Source: Kribbella caucasensis
GTDB lineage: Bacteria; Actinomycetota; Actinomycetes; Propionibacteriales; Kribbellaceae
DNA: 64,000 bases
Direction: 5' to 3'
Assembly: GCF_004361855.1 (NCBI RefSeq)
Contig: NZ_SNWQ01000031.1
Coordinates: forward strand, 19,220-83,219
The notes under the pieces were generated by a model. That model was given only the letters and a program-made list of their open reading frames with translations, did not search any database and was not told the DNA's origin. This document shows, piece by piece, positions 25,146 to 33,666 of this stretch (position 1 is the stretch's first letter; every line of letters begins with the position of its first letter). The position numbers and the translations under genes were made by a program.

Positions 25146-26594
25146 GTGATGTCGCCGATCAGTGAGCACGGGGCAGTGCTCGCCATCGATCAAGGCACCA
25201 CCAACACGAAGGCGGTGCTGGTCGACCCGCAGGGCGTAGTACTGGCGACGGCGTCGGCGCCGGCCGGGCTCTCGCTGCCGCGTCCTGGTTGGGCCGAGCA
25301 GGATGCGGACGAAATCTGGGCGAGCGTGCTGACGGCTGTGTCGCGGTGCCTGGCAGCGGCGGGTTCGGTGGAGATCGCTGGGCTGGCGTTGTCCACCCAG
25401 CGGGAGTCCGTGGCCGCCTGGGATCGGCGGACCGGGAAGCCGGTAGGTCCGGTGATCGGCTGGCAGGACGTGCGGACGGCCGAATGGTGCGAGACATTGC
25501 CGACCTCGGTCAGTGAGTTGGCGCGCGGACGGACCGGGCTACGAGTGGACGCGATGTTCTCCGCGCCCAAGATCAACTGGTTGCTGTCATCCCTGGCCGA
25601 CCTCACCGACGTCTGCGTCGGCACGATCGACTCGTGGTTGATCTGGAAACTCACTGGTTGCCGTGAGCACCTGACCGAGGCCGGGAACGCGTCCCGCACT
25701 CTCCTGTACGACGTGCTCGCGCTGGACTGGTCGGACGAGTTGCTGGCCGCGTTCGGCGTACCGGGATCCGTACTGCCGGAGGTGCGCGCGTCGAACGCCG
25801 GCTTCGGGGTCACGTCGGGGGTCCCCGGTCTGCGGGACGGGATCCCGGTGGTCGCCGTACTCGCTGATTCACACGCGGCGATGTACGGCCAGGGCTGCAC
25901 CGAGCCGGGGATGATCAAGGCCACCTACGGCACCGGTTCCTCGGTGATGACGCCGACGGCCGCCTTCGCACCGGATCAGTCCGCGCTGACCTCGACCCTC
26001 GCGTGGCTCACCGACGAACCGCTGTACGCCCTCGAAGGCAACATCATCTCCTCCGGCGCCGCCCTCGCCTGGACCGCAGGGATCCTCGGCCTCCCCGACG
26101 TCGGCGAACTCGCCACCTTGGCAGCCACCGTCCCCGACGCCGGCGGTGTCACGCTGGTCCCCGCGTTCTCCGGCCTCGGCGCACCCCACTGGGACCGGAA
26201 CGCGCGCGCCACCTTCACCGGCATGAGCAACGCCACCACCCGCGCCCACCTCGCCCGCGCCTCGATCGACGCCGTCGCCCACCAGATCTGCGACATCACC
26301 GAACTCACCGGCACGACGCCCCACTGCCTCCGTGCGGACGGAGGCGCCACCGCCGCCGACCTCCTCATGCAAACCCAGGCAGACCTCCTCGGCTACCCCG
26401 TAGAAGTAGCCAACATCCCCGAACTCTCCGCCCTAGGCGCAGCCCAACTCGCCCACCAAACCCTCAACGCCCCCTGGCCCCCCGCCAACACACCCGCCCG
26501 CACCTTCACGCCGTCAATCGACGCCCCCACCCGCCAACACCTCCGCACCACTTGGTCAACCGCCCTAACGGCCGCCCTGGCCCCCGGCTCCTAG
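25146..26594 (+). CDS. FGGY family carbohydrate kinase
   Basis: 482 residues from GTG 25146 (ATG 25149 is the next codon). Two-lobed FGGY kinase: ATP/phosphate loop AIDQGTTNTKAVLVD, GWQDVRT, the FGGY signature region VPAFSGLGAPHWDRNARATFTG and the adenosine motif LRADGGATAADLLMQTQADLL. It resembles glycerol kinase in layout, but the family also includes xylulo-, ribulo- and apulose kinases. Divergent from the sugar operon and sharing its promoter region, it probably phosphorylates the ketose made by the TIM-barrel isomerase. The last roughly 130 codons use rarer synonymous codons than the first part. Confidence 0.87.
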   Translation: MMSPISEHGAVLAIDQGTTNTKAVLVDPQGVVLATASAPAGLSLPRPGWAEQDADEIWASVLTAVSRCLAAAGSVEIAGLALSTQRESVAAWDRRTGKPVGPVIGWQDVRTAEWCETLPTSVSELARGRTGLRVDAMFSAPKINWLLSSLADLTDVCVGTIDSWLIWKLTGCREHLTEAGNASRTLLYDVLALDWSDELLAAFGVPGSVLPEVRASNAGFGVTSGVPGLRDGIPVVAVLADSHAAMYGQGCTEPGMIKATYGTGSSVMTPTAAFAPDQSALTSTLAWLTDEPLYALEGNIISSGAALAWTAGILGLPDVGELATLAATVPDAGGVTLVPAFSGLGAPHWDRNARATFTGMSNATTRAHLARASIDAVAHQICDITELTGTTPHCLRADGGATAADLLMQTQADLLGYPVEVANIPELSALGAAQLAHQTLNAPWPPANTPARTFTPSIDAPTRQHLRTTWSTALTAALAPGS

Positions 26595-26600
26595 TACGAC

Positions 26601-26641
26601 AGCTCCAGCGCCCTGCAGGTGGATCCCAGGGCGCTGGAGCT
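26601..26641. terminator. Bidirectional terminator hairpin
   Basis: Perfect 15-bp arms AGCTCCAGCGCCCTG (26601-26615) and CAGGGCGCTGGAGCT (26627-26641) separate the convergent FGGY kinase and DUF4097 genes. There is no T-tract, as is common for GC-rich actinobacterial terminators. Confidence 0.8.
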
Positions 26642-26662
26642 GATTGGCTGTCATGCCGTTCT

Positions 26663-27337
26663 CTACAGGCTGCGGGCCGTGATGTCGCCTTGCTCGGTGG
26701 TCGCTTGGATGGTCAGGCCGGCTGCGGCGCCTTCGGTGTTCTTCAGCGCGTTGTTGATCCGGCCGTAGCCGGTGCGGGCGTCCAGGGAGGCGGAGACTCC
26801 GTTGGCGGCGCCGACCGTCACGTTGCCCATCTGGGCGCGCAGCACGACCGTGCCGGAGGTGGCCTCGGCGATGTTGATGTCGCCCTTCTGGGTGCTGATC
26901 TCCGCGGGGCCGGTCAGGCGGCCGACCGTGACGTCACTGGCATAGCCGGCCACCCGCACGCTCGCGGCCTCGTCGATCTTGACCGCACCGCTCGCGCCTT
27001 CGCAGGCGACGTCGCCGAGCCGTCCGACGCTCCGGAACTCTGCGCCTGCCGCCTTCGACTCGACGCTCGAGCCGGCGGGCAGCTGGACCGTCACCTCGAT
27101 GGATCCGGACGGGCCGAGGAGCTGGTTCTTCTCCGCCGGGCCCGTGATCCGCAGGACGCCGTCGACGAATTCGACCTTGGTCTGCTCGGCCGCCTTCACG
27201 TCGCGGCCCTTGGAGGCCTTGGTGGGCAGGATCTCGACGGTGGTGTCGGCCCGGTCGGCGGCGATGACCTGGATGCGCCCGGCGGGGATGTCCACGACGG
27301 CGGAGATCGCGGCAGGGGTCTCGAACTTGTTCATCAT
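26663..27337 (-). CDS. DUF4097 family beta-helix protein
   Basis: 224 residues, nearly all short beta-strand repeats of the DUF4097 type (alternating V-x-I/G-D-V patterns such as KGDINIAEATSGTVVLRA and MGNVTVGAANGV). No signal peptide or membrane segment, so probably cytoplasmic. In actinobacteria such genes often sit beside regulators and ABC transporters; the function is unknown. Divergent from the HTH/MarR fusion at 27560, which is its likely regulator because repeated CGTTGC boxes fill the gap. Confidence 0.8.
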   Translation of the reverse strand: MMNKFETPAAISAVVDIPAGRIQVIAADRADTTVEILPTKASKGRDVKAAEQTKVEFVDGVLRITGPAEKNQLLGPSGSIEVTVQLPAGSSVESKAAGAEFRSVGRLGDVACEGASGAVKIDEAASVRVAGYASDVTVGRLTGPAEISTQKGDINIAEATSGTVVLRAQMGNVTVGAANGVSASLDARTGYGRINNALKNTEGAAAGLTIQATTEQGDITARSL

Positions 27338-27379
27338 GCTCTCCTTGTGTGCTTGTTGTTTCTAACACCGGAAACGCTA

Positions 27380-27502
27380 CGTTGCGTTCGACAATCTGGC
27401 AAGCACATCGTTGCGAACAATCTGCATTCGTGCAGGTCACAGGCAAGATATCGTTGCAACTGGTATGAATCTAACGCAACGAAAAGCTTCCTTGCCGTTG
27501 CA
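27380..27502. promoter_or_regulatory. Cluster of five CGTTGC(A/G) boxes
   Basis: In the divergent gap CGTTGCG/A occurs at 27380, 27409, 27452 and 27496 on the plus strand and at 27475-27481 on the minus strand. That is five heptamers within 123 bp of unusually AT-rich DNA. The boxes overlap the likely promoters of both the DUF4097 gene and the regulator gene, consistent with autoregulation. Confidence 0.6.
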
Positions 27503-27559
27503 TAGAACTTGAATGAACGCTACGCTGACGGCGCTAGCGACACACGAAGGGAGATCACC

Positions 27560-28315
27560 GTGCCGGGAGGCAGGCTGACCCAGCAGGAACGTCAGCAGAT
27601 CGCGCTGGGGCTGGCCGACGGCCTCGCCTACGCGGAGATCGCCCGACGTCTCGACCGCCCCACCTCGACGATCACGCGTGAGGTGATGCGCAACAGCGGC
27701 CCCACCGCCTACCGCGCCGACTTGGCCCACCGCGCCACCGAACGCCGCGCCCGCCAGCGGAAGCCCAGCCCACCCCGAGGACACGGTGCGCCGGCGCAGA
27801 GCCACGGGCGCGACGACGAGGCCGTGCGCGAGTACGAGGAGGCGTTCACCACCCTGCTGATGCAACAAGGCCTGCCCAAGATGACGGCTCGGGTGCTGAC
27901 CTGCCTGTTCGTCGCCGACGCCGGCAGCCTCACCGCATCCGAACTCGCCCAGCACCTCCAGGTCAGCCCGGCGTCGGTCTCCAAGGCGATCGCGCTCCTC
28001 GAGGATCAGGGCCTCGTCCGCCGGGTCCGCGACGAACGCCGCCGCGAGCGCTACTTCGTCGACGACGGCGTCTGGTACCAGTCGACGATCGACAGCGCCC
28101 GCGGCATGGCCCAGGTCGCCGAGATCGCCCGGCAGGGCGTCGACGTCCTCGGCCGCGACCGCCCGGCCGCCGCCCGCCTGGAGAACATCGCCCGCTTCAG
28201 CGACTTCATCAGCGAGGCCATCCTCCGCGCCGCGGAACAGGTCCGCGAAGTCCTCTACACAAAACCCGAAGCGAGCCCAGACGGCACTGCCACGCCAGGT
28301 TCGGACCGCGAATAG
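27560..28315 (+). CDS. IS30-type HTH fused to a MarR-like winged helix regulator
   Basis: 251 residues from GTG 27560, which has GAAGGGAG upstream; TTG 27509 is an in-frame alternative. Residues about 4-65 match the N-terminal helix-turn-helix of IS30 transposases (LTQQERQQIALGLADG...EIARRLDRPTSTITREV). Residues about 95-200 form a MarR/DprA-type winged helix (SLTASELAQHLQVSPASVSKAI, then the DERRRERYFVDD wing). Two unrelated DNA readers in one chain suggest recognition of composite sites. Divergent from the DUF4097 gene. No catalytic DDE residues are present. Confidence 0.8.
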   Translation: MPGGRLTQQERQQIALGLADGLAYAEIARRLDRPTSTITREVMRNSGPTAYRADLAHRATERRARQRKPSPPRGHGAPAQSHGRDDEAVREYEEAFTTLLMQQGLPKMTARVLTCLFVADAGSLTASELAQHLQVSPASVSKAIALLEDQGLVRRVRDERRRERYFVDDGVWYQSTIDSARGMAQVAEIARQGVDVLGRDRPAAARLENIARFSDFISEAILRAAEQVREVLYTKPEASPDGTATPGSDRE

Positions 28316-28540
28316 ACCCGGGCTGCCGGGCCGCTGCCGGGCAAGAACCCACCCCGGTCCCGCCAGGAGCCCTCCCCGATCTGTGCGACGGTGCGTGTGG
28401 TCGGCCAGGCGGCCGGGCTTACCGAGTCGTGGATATCGGGGCTCGGCAACCGATTGCCCCGCCTTCTGATGCACGACTCGACGCCCCGGATCCCCGATCC
28501 GGGCGGTGCACGGGAGTACGACAGGCGGGGAGAGTGCAAT

Positions 28541-28627
28541 CGCTTTCCGGCCGGAAGCGGCATCGGGTTGACTCTGCCGGGAACGCACACCTAAGGTTGC
28601 CGCACAAGCCTTGGAAAGCCCTTTCCA
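28541..28627. promoter_or_regulatory. LacI-type operators upstream of cupin operon
   Basis: TGGAAAG-CC-CTTTCCA (28612-28627) is a perfect 7-2-7 dyad very close to the TGGAAAGCGCTTTCCA consensus bound by LacI/CcpA-type regulators, 23 bp before the cupin ATG. A second imperfect dyad CGCTTTCCGG-CCGGAAGCGG lies at 28541-28560. The rest of the 335-bp gap holds no gene that I can support. Confidence 0.65.
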
Positions 28628-28650
28628 CGGCGGATGCGGGAGGCGGAACC

Positions 28651-29388
28651 ATGTGCGAGTTCAGTCCGGGCCCGTCCACGGCCCTGCCCGGCGGCATCGG
28701 CGTCTCGCTGCTCAAGGTGTACGACATCGAGGCCCCCGACGGTCTGGTCGGCGGCACCCCGCACGTGCACCTCGCCTGTTCCGAGGGCTACTACGTGATC
28801 GCCGGCTCCGGTGCGGTCCAGACGCTCAACCCGAAGGGGTACACCGAGACCCCGCTCCAGGCCGGCACCGTGGTCTGGTTCGACCCCGGCACGATCCACC
28901 GGCTGGTCAACGGCGGCGGCCTGCAGATCCTCACCCTGATGTCGAACTCCGGCCTCCCCGAGGCGGGCGACGCCGTCCTCACCCTCGCACCCGAACACCT
29001 CACCGACCGCGAGACCTATCTCAAGGCGACCACGCTCATCGGCGAAGGCGAGGCGCGCACAACGTCCGCGATGGCTCGCCGCGACCTTGCGCTCGAGGGG
29101 TACGCCGCCCTGCGCGCGGCGTACGAGGTGGACGGGTCGAGTGCGCTGGACGCGTTCTACCAGGCGGCGATCGGGCTCGTCCGTCCGCAGCTCGCGGACT
29201 GGCGTCGCCGCTGGGAGCAAGGCGCTCGCCGGCTCGCTGACGAGACCGGGCAAGCCCTCGACGCTCTGGAAGCCGGCGAGGCCCCCCACCTCTGGACCGC
29301 CGAACTCCACCAGCTGCCCAACCCGACGGAGTACGGCCGGCACGGGATGTGCGGCCGCCTCGACGTGTACGACCTCGGCACCACCTGA
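28651..29388 (+). CDS. Cupin domain protein
   Basis: 245 residues from ATG 28651 with GGGAGGCGG upstream. The cupin barrel occupies about 20-115: PHVHLACSEGYYVIAGSG gives the His ligands and Glu of motif 1, and WFDPGTIHRLVNGGG contains the His of motif 2. The C-terminal half is helical (about 140-215) with no recognised domain. First gene of a sugar-type operon with Gfo/Idh, DUF993 and two TIM barrels; perhaps an isomerase or metal-dependent lyase. Start chosen by RBS and by absence of family sequence upstream. Confidence 0.8.
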   Translation: MCEFSPGPSTALPGGIGVSLLKVYDIEAPDGLVGGTPHVHLACSEGYYVIAGSGAVQTLNPKGYTETPLQAGTVVWFDPGTIHRLVNGGGLQILTLMSNSGLPEAGDAVLTLAPEHLTDRETYLKATTLIGEGEARTTSAMARRDLALEGYAALRAAYEVDGSSALDAFYQAAIGLVRPQLADWRRRWEQGARRLADETGQALDALEAGEAPHLWTAELHQLPNPTEYGRHGMCGRLDVYDLGTT

Positions 29389-29462
29389 CCATCCGCAGTA
29401 CGGAATCCGGCCCGACCTAGACAGAGCAGAGCGCAGACGAAGCGCCGAAGAGAGGCAGCACA

Positions 29463-30626
29463 GTGAACGAGCGACACGTCGGCATTGTGATGAACGGAGT
29501 GACCGGCCGGATGGGCCTGCGCCAGCATCTGGAGCGCTCCATCGTGGCGATCCGCGAGCAGGGCGGCCTGCAGGCCGCCGACGGGTCGATGATCATCCCC
29601 GAGCCGATCCTGGTCGGCCGCAACGAGCTGAAGCTGCGCCGGATCGCCGAGCAGTACGAGCTGACCCGGTGGACCACCGACCTGTCCGAGGCGCTGGCCG
29701 AGCCGGATGTGGAGATCTACTTCGACTCCCAGCTCACCCAGCTGCGGGAGAAGGGCGTCCGCGCGGCGGTCGAGGCCGGCAAGGCGATCTACTGCGAGAA
29801 GCCGATCGCCGAGGGCCTGGACGCCGCGATCGACCTGGCCCGGCTGGTCCGCGACTCCGGGCTGAAGAACGGTGTCGTCCAGGACAAGCTGTCGCTGCCC
29901 GGTCTGCGGAAGCTGAAGCGACTCGTCGACGGCGGGTTCTTCGGGCAGATCCTGTCGGTCCGCGGCGAGTTCGGCTACTGGGTGTTCGAGGGCGACTGGC
30001 AGGAGGCGCAGCGGCCGGCCTGGAACTACAAGCAGGAAGAGGGCGGCGGAATCATCGTCGACATGTTCTGCCACTGGCGGTACGTGCTCGACCAGATCTT
30101 CGGCCCGGTCCAGTCGGTCTACTGCCAGGGCGCCACGCACATCCCGACCCGGTACGACGAGCAGGGCCACCCGTACGACGCGACCGCGGAGGACGCGGCG
30201 TACAGCGTGTTCGAGTTGGAAGGCGGGATCGTCGCGCAGCTGAACTCGTCGTGGACCACCAGGGTGTTCCGGGACGAGCTGGTCGAGTTCCAGGTGGACG
30301 GGACCGAGGGGTCGGCGGTCGCGGGGCTGCGGAACTGCCGGGCCCAGCACCGGTCCGCGACCCCGAAGCCGGTGTGGAATCCGGACCTGCCGGCGACCGA
30401 GAACTTCCGCGACCAGTGGTCCACCGTGCCGGACAACGAGGTGTTCGACAACGGGTTCAAGGTGCAGTGGGAGATGTTCCTGCGGCATGTGGTCGACGAC
30501 GCACCGTTCACCTGGGACTTCGTCGAGGGCGCCAAGGGTGTGCAGCTCGCGGAGCTCGGGCTGCAGTCGTGGCGGGAGGGCCGCAAGCTGGAGGTTCCGG
30601 CGCTCGACATCGAGGCGAAGGCATGA
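29463..30626 (+). CDS. Gfo/Idh/MocA family oxidoreductase
   Basis: 387 residues. The N-terminal Rossmann domain has an unusual dinucleotide loop, MNGVTGRMG, more like the G-x-x-G-R-M-G of DapB. The Gfo/Idh signature CEKPIAEG is at about 115-122. The C-terminal alpha/beta domain contains GGGIIVDMFCHWRYVLDQIFG with the His typical of the active site. Such enzymes oxidise sugar hydroxyls with NAD(P), often at C3. The stop overlaps the ATG of the DUF993 gene. Confidence 0.85.
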   Translation: MNERHVGIVMNGVTGRMGLRQHLERSIVAIREQGGLQAADGSMIIPEPILVGRNELKLRRIAEQYELTRWTTDLSEALAEPDVEIYFDSQLTQLREKGVRAAVEAGKAIYCEKPIAEGLDAAIDLARLVRDSGLKNGVVQDKLSLPGLRKLKRLVDGGFFGQILSVRGEFGYWVFEGDWQEAQRPAWNYKQEEGGGIIVDMFCHWRYVLDQIFGPVQSVYCQGATHIPTRYDEQGHPYDATAEDAAYSVFELEGGIVAQLNSSWTTRVFRDELVEFQVDGTEGSAVAGLRNCRAQHRSATPKPVWNPDLPATENFRDQWSTVPDNEVFDNGFKVQWEMFLRHVVDDAPFTWDFVEGAKGVQLAELGLQSWREGRKLEVPALDIEAKA

Positions 30627-31777
30627 CGCTGTCGCTGCGGTTACCCGCCGCCGGTGGACTGGAGACCTATCAGCTGATCGGCACACCTGTTGCCCAGGGC
30701 ACCTATGAGCCTGCCCGCAGCCGGCTGGCCTTCGCGGCGGCGCATGTGGTGGCGGATCCGCTGGGGGACAACGCGCCCGGTGCGCCTGCGGTGATCGACT
30801 GGGAGCACACGCTGGAGTTCCGGCGGCACCTGTGGTCGCTCGGGTTGTCCGTGGCCGAGGCGATGGACACCGCTCAGCGCGGGATGGGGCTCGATTGGGC
30901 CGCGACCCAGGAGCTGATCCGGCGGTCTTCGGCTGAGGCCCCGGACGGCCGGATCGCGGTGGGTGTCGGGACGGATCAGCTTGCCCCTGGCAATCATTCC
31001 CTGGAGACGGTGATCGCGGCGTACGAGGAGCAGTTGGCCGTCGCCGAGGAGGTCGGTGCGCAGCCGATCCTGATGGCCAGCCGCGCGTTGTGTGCGGCGG
31101 CTTCGTCCCCGGACGACTATCGGAAGGTCTACGACCGGCTGCTCGCGCAGTCGTCGCGTCCGGTGATCCTGCACTGGCTGGGGTCGATGTTCGATCCCGC
31201 GTTGACCGGGTACTGGGGCAGCGAATCGCTCGACACCGCGGCCGATGTGGTGGTCGACCTGATCGCGGAGAACACCGCAAAGGTCGACGGGATCAAGGTC
31301 TCGGTGCTGGACGCCGCGAAGGAAGTTGCCCTGCGCAATCGCCTACCGATCGACGTACGGCTCTACACCGGCGACGACTTCAACTACCCGGAGCTGATCC
31401 GCGGCGACGACCAGCGGTACTCCGATGCGTTGCTCGGGATCTTCGCAGCGATCGCACCGGCCGCGGCGGCTGCGCTGAAAGCACTCGACGACGGCGAGCT
31501 CACGCGGTACGAGGAGATCTTCGCGCCGACCGTACCGCTGGCCCGGCACATCTTCGCGGCGCCCACGTACTACTACAAGTCCGGAATCGCCTTCCTCGCT
31601 TGGCTGAACGGGCACCAGCCCGGGTTCACCATGGTCGGCGGACTGCAGACCGGACGGTCGCTGCCCCATCTGGCCGAGACGTTCCGGCTGGCCGATCAGG
31701 CCGGCGTACTGACTGATCCGTCCCTTGCCGTGAGCCGCTTCCGCCAACTGCTGGCCGTGAACGGGGTCGACGCGTGA
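30623..31777 (+). CDS. DUF993 family (dihydrodipicolinate synthase-like) protein
   Basis: 384 residues from ATG 30623 overlapping the previous stop. TIM barrel of the DapA/NanA superfamily, DUF993 branch. VDGIKVSVLDAAKEVALR holds a candidate Schiff-base Lys, and VRLYTGDDFNYPELI and APTYYYKSGIAFLAWLNGHQ are family-like segments. DUF993 genes are commonly neighbours of Gfo/Idh and isomerase genes; the reaction, probably an aldol cleavage or dehydration, is not established from the sequence. Confidence 0.8.
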   Translation: MTLSLRLPAAGGLETYQLIGTPVAQGTYEPARSRLAFAAAHVVADPLGDNAPGAPAVIDWEHTLEFRRHLWSLGLSVAEAMDTAQRGMGLDWAATQELIRRSSAEAPDGRIAVGVGTDQLAPGNHSLETVIAAYEEQLAVAEEVGAQPILMASRALCAAASSPDDYRKVYDRLLAQSSRPVILHWLGSMFDPALTGYWGSESLDTAADVVVDLIAENTAKVDGIKVSVLDAAKEVALRNRLPIDVRLYTGDDFNYPELIRGDDQRYSDALLGIFAAIAPAAAAALKALDDGELTRYEEIFAPTVPLARHIFAAPTYYYKSGIAFLAWLNGHQPGFTMVGGLQTGRSLPHLAETFRLADQAGVLTDPSLAVSRFRQLLAVNGVDA

Positions 31778-32589
31778 ACCGGTACAGCCTGAACCAGGCG
31801 ACCACGAAGTACTGGCCGCTCGAGGACGTCGTTGCGGCCAGCAACAAGGCCGGGCTGTACTGGATCGGGCTCTGGCGGGAGCCGATTCAGGAGTACGGCG
31901 TGGAGCGGGCGGCCAAGTTGGTCGCGGACGCCGGGTTACGGGTGTCGTCGTTGTGCCGCGGCGGATTCTTCACTGCGACGGACGAGGCCGAACGGCGGAT
32001 GAAGATCGAGGACAACCGGCGCGCGATCGACGAGGCGGCCACGCTCGGCACCGACGTACTGGTGCTGGTCAGCGGTGGGCTGCCGGCCGGTTCGCGTGAT
32101 CTCGACGGGGCACGGGCGATGGTTCGGGATGGGTTGGCCGAGCTCGCGCCGTACGCGGGTGAACGGGGAGTCCGGCTCGCGGTGGAAGCGCTGCACCCGA
32201 TGTTCTGCTCGGACCGGTGCGTCGTGTCATCGTTGGGCGGGGCACTCGATCTCGCGGAGCAGTTCCCGGCAACGCAGGTGGGCGTCATCGTGGACGCCTA
32301 TCACCTGTGGTGGGACGCGGATGTGTACCGGCAGATCGAGCGGGCCGGTGAGCGGATCTGCTCGTACCAGGTGAGCGACTGGATCGTCCCGTTGCCGGTC
32401 GACAACCTGCTCGGCCGCGGGATGATGGGCGATGGTTCGATCGAGCTGCGCCGACTGCGCGAGGCCTGCGACGCGGCCGGGTACGCCGGGCCGGTCGAGG
32501 TGGAGATCTTCAACCAGGACCTGTGGGACGCACCCGGCCAGGAGGTCTTCGACCTGGCTCTGCGGCGTTATCTGGAGCACGTTGCCTGA
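31774..32589 (+). CDS. TIM-barrel sugar phosphate isomerase/epimerase
   Basis: 271 residues starting GTG 31774, overlapping the previous stop (GTGA). Xylose isomerase-like barrel with candidate metal ligands in VRLAVEALHPMFC (Glu), IVDAYHLWWD (Asp/His) and PVEVEIFNQDLW (Glu). Fourth gene of the operon. Together with the Gfo/Idh enzyme it fits oxidation-elimination-hydration routes through 3-keto sugars described for levoglucosan and 3-keto-glycoside catabolism; this is inference. Confidence 0.82.
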   Translation: MNRYSLNQATTKYWPLEDVVAASNKAGLYWIGLWREPIQEYGVERAAKLVADAGLRVSSLCRGGFFTATDEAERRMKIEDNRRAIDEAATLGTDVLVLVSGGLPAGSRDLDGARAMVRDGLAELAPYAGERGVRLAVEALHPMFCSDRCVVSSLGGALDLAEQFPATQVGVIVDAYHLWWDADVYRQIERAGERICSYQVSDWIVPLPVDNLLGRGMMGDGSIELRRLREACDAAGYAGPVEVEIFNQDLWDAPGQEVFDLALRRYLEHVA

Positions 32590-32649
32590 AGCAAATAATC
32601 ACCTGCATCAATAACTCCCCGAAGCAACGACCCCAGCCGAAGGAGAGCT

Positions 32650-33408
32650 ATGAGCGACCGCACCATCCCCGCCGACGGGATCGGGATGCATCTGTACAGC
32701 ATGCGCGAAGCACTGGCCGCGGACTATCCCGGTACCCTGCGGCAGCTGGCCAAGATCGGCTACCGGTCGATCGGCGTGAGCGGCAGGCACGGCCATTCCG
32801 CCGAGGAGATCCGGTCCTTCGCCGATGACGCGGAGCTCCGGATCGTGCTGGAGCACGTCCCGTACAGCCGGTTGACCGACGACTGGGCGGGTGCGCTCGC
32901 CGACGTCAAAACGCTTGGCGGCCAGTGGATCGTCGTACCGTCGCTGCCCAGGGAACTGCGGACCCTGGCCGGCTTCCGGGAAGCGGCCGGCGCGTTCACC
33001 GAGGGCGGCAAGGCGGCCCGGGACGCGGGACTGCGGCTGCTCTTCCACAACCACGGACACGACTTCGACGAGGTCGACGGCCAAGTGCTGTTCGACATCC
33101 TGTGCGACGAGGTCGAACCGGAACTTCTCGGTTTCGAATTGGATCTGTACTGGGTGGTGAACGGGGGCAAGGATCCGGTGCACTACTTCCAGACGTACCC
33201 AGGGCGGTTCCCGGCGTTGCACGTCAAGGACATGGCCGAGGACGGGTCGTTCGCGGATGTCGGCAGCGGCCGGCTCGACTTCGCGGCGATGTTCGCGGCG
33301 GCCGGGCAGGCCGGGATCGAGCATTGGCTGGTCGAGCACGACGCACCGACCGACCAGTGGGACTCGGCCCGGACGAGCTACCAGACCCTGGCCGAACTGC
33401 GCTACTGA
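32650..33408 (+). CDS. TIM-barrel sugar phosphate isomerase/epimerase
   Basis: 252 residues, second xylose isomerase-like barrel of the operon. Candidate metal ligands lie in LRLLFHNHGHDFDE, FELDLYWVVNGG and FPALHVKDMAEDGS. The architecture is that of short proteins often annotated as IolE-like or 3-keto-disaccharide hydrolase-related. It is separated from the previous gene by a 60-bp AT-richer spacer, but an AGGAGAG ribosome-binding site and the same direction suggest one transcript. Confidence 0.82.
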   Translation: MSDRTIPADGIGMHLYSMREALAADYPGTLRQLAKIGYRSIGVSGRHGHSAEEIRSFADDAELRIVLEHVPYSRLTDDWAGALADVKTLGGQWIVVPSLPRELRTLAGFREAAGAFTEGGKAARDAGLRLLFHNHGHDFDEVDGQVLFDILCDEVEPELLGFELDLYWVVNGGKDPVHYFQTYPGRFPALHVKDMAEDGSFADVGSGRLDFAAMFAAAGQAGIEHWLVEHDAPTDQWDSARTSYQTLAELRY

Positions 33409-33666
33409 TCGGGCTTCTGGCTGCTGGTCGGGCGTACAGGCTCGACGCGATCTCGGGTCGGCGGTTGGGGATCGGATCACGGTCGGTGAGTTAGGCTCTG
33501 TTGTCGTCACTCACTGCGAGAGCATGCTCTCCGACCGGCACGAAAGTCCGCATTCGTTTGCCGGAAGGCGCTGTCCCAGTGGCCGGATCTGTCACTCTGT
33601 AAAGGGGCCCTCACCACGGCGGGGTCCCGGGTGAGGCCGCCGACGCCGTGACGCCGGAGATTCACA
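33409..33666 (+). promoter_or_regulatory. Structured leader upstream of diguanylate cyclase
   Basis: No gene seen. The stretch contains a perfect 14-bp palindrome GAGAGCATGCTCTC (33518-33531). A strong hairpin formed by GGCCCTCACC (33606-33615) and GGTGAGGCC (33630-33638) ends 28 nt before the GTG start. It does not match the conserved core of c-di-GMP riboswitches that I know. Confidence 0.45.

Noticed and set aside
27560..27760. IS30 transposase remnant
   Set aside because: Only the HTH resembles IS30; it is in frame with a complete MarR-type domain and there are no terminal inverted repeats or DDE catalytic core, so a fused regulator is the better reading.
29087..30622. Plus-strand frame upstream of the DUF993 gene
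   Set aside because: Shadow of the cupin and Gfo/Idh genes; low-complexity Arg/Ala-rich translation. The true start is ATG 30623.
33409..33666. c-di-GMP riboswitch upstream of the GGDEF gene
   Set aside because: The conserved GEMM-I/II core segments are not found; only generic hairpins are visible.
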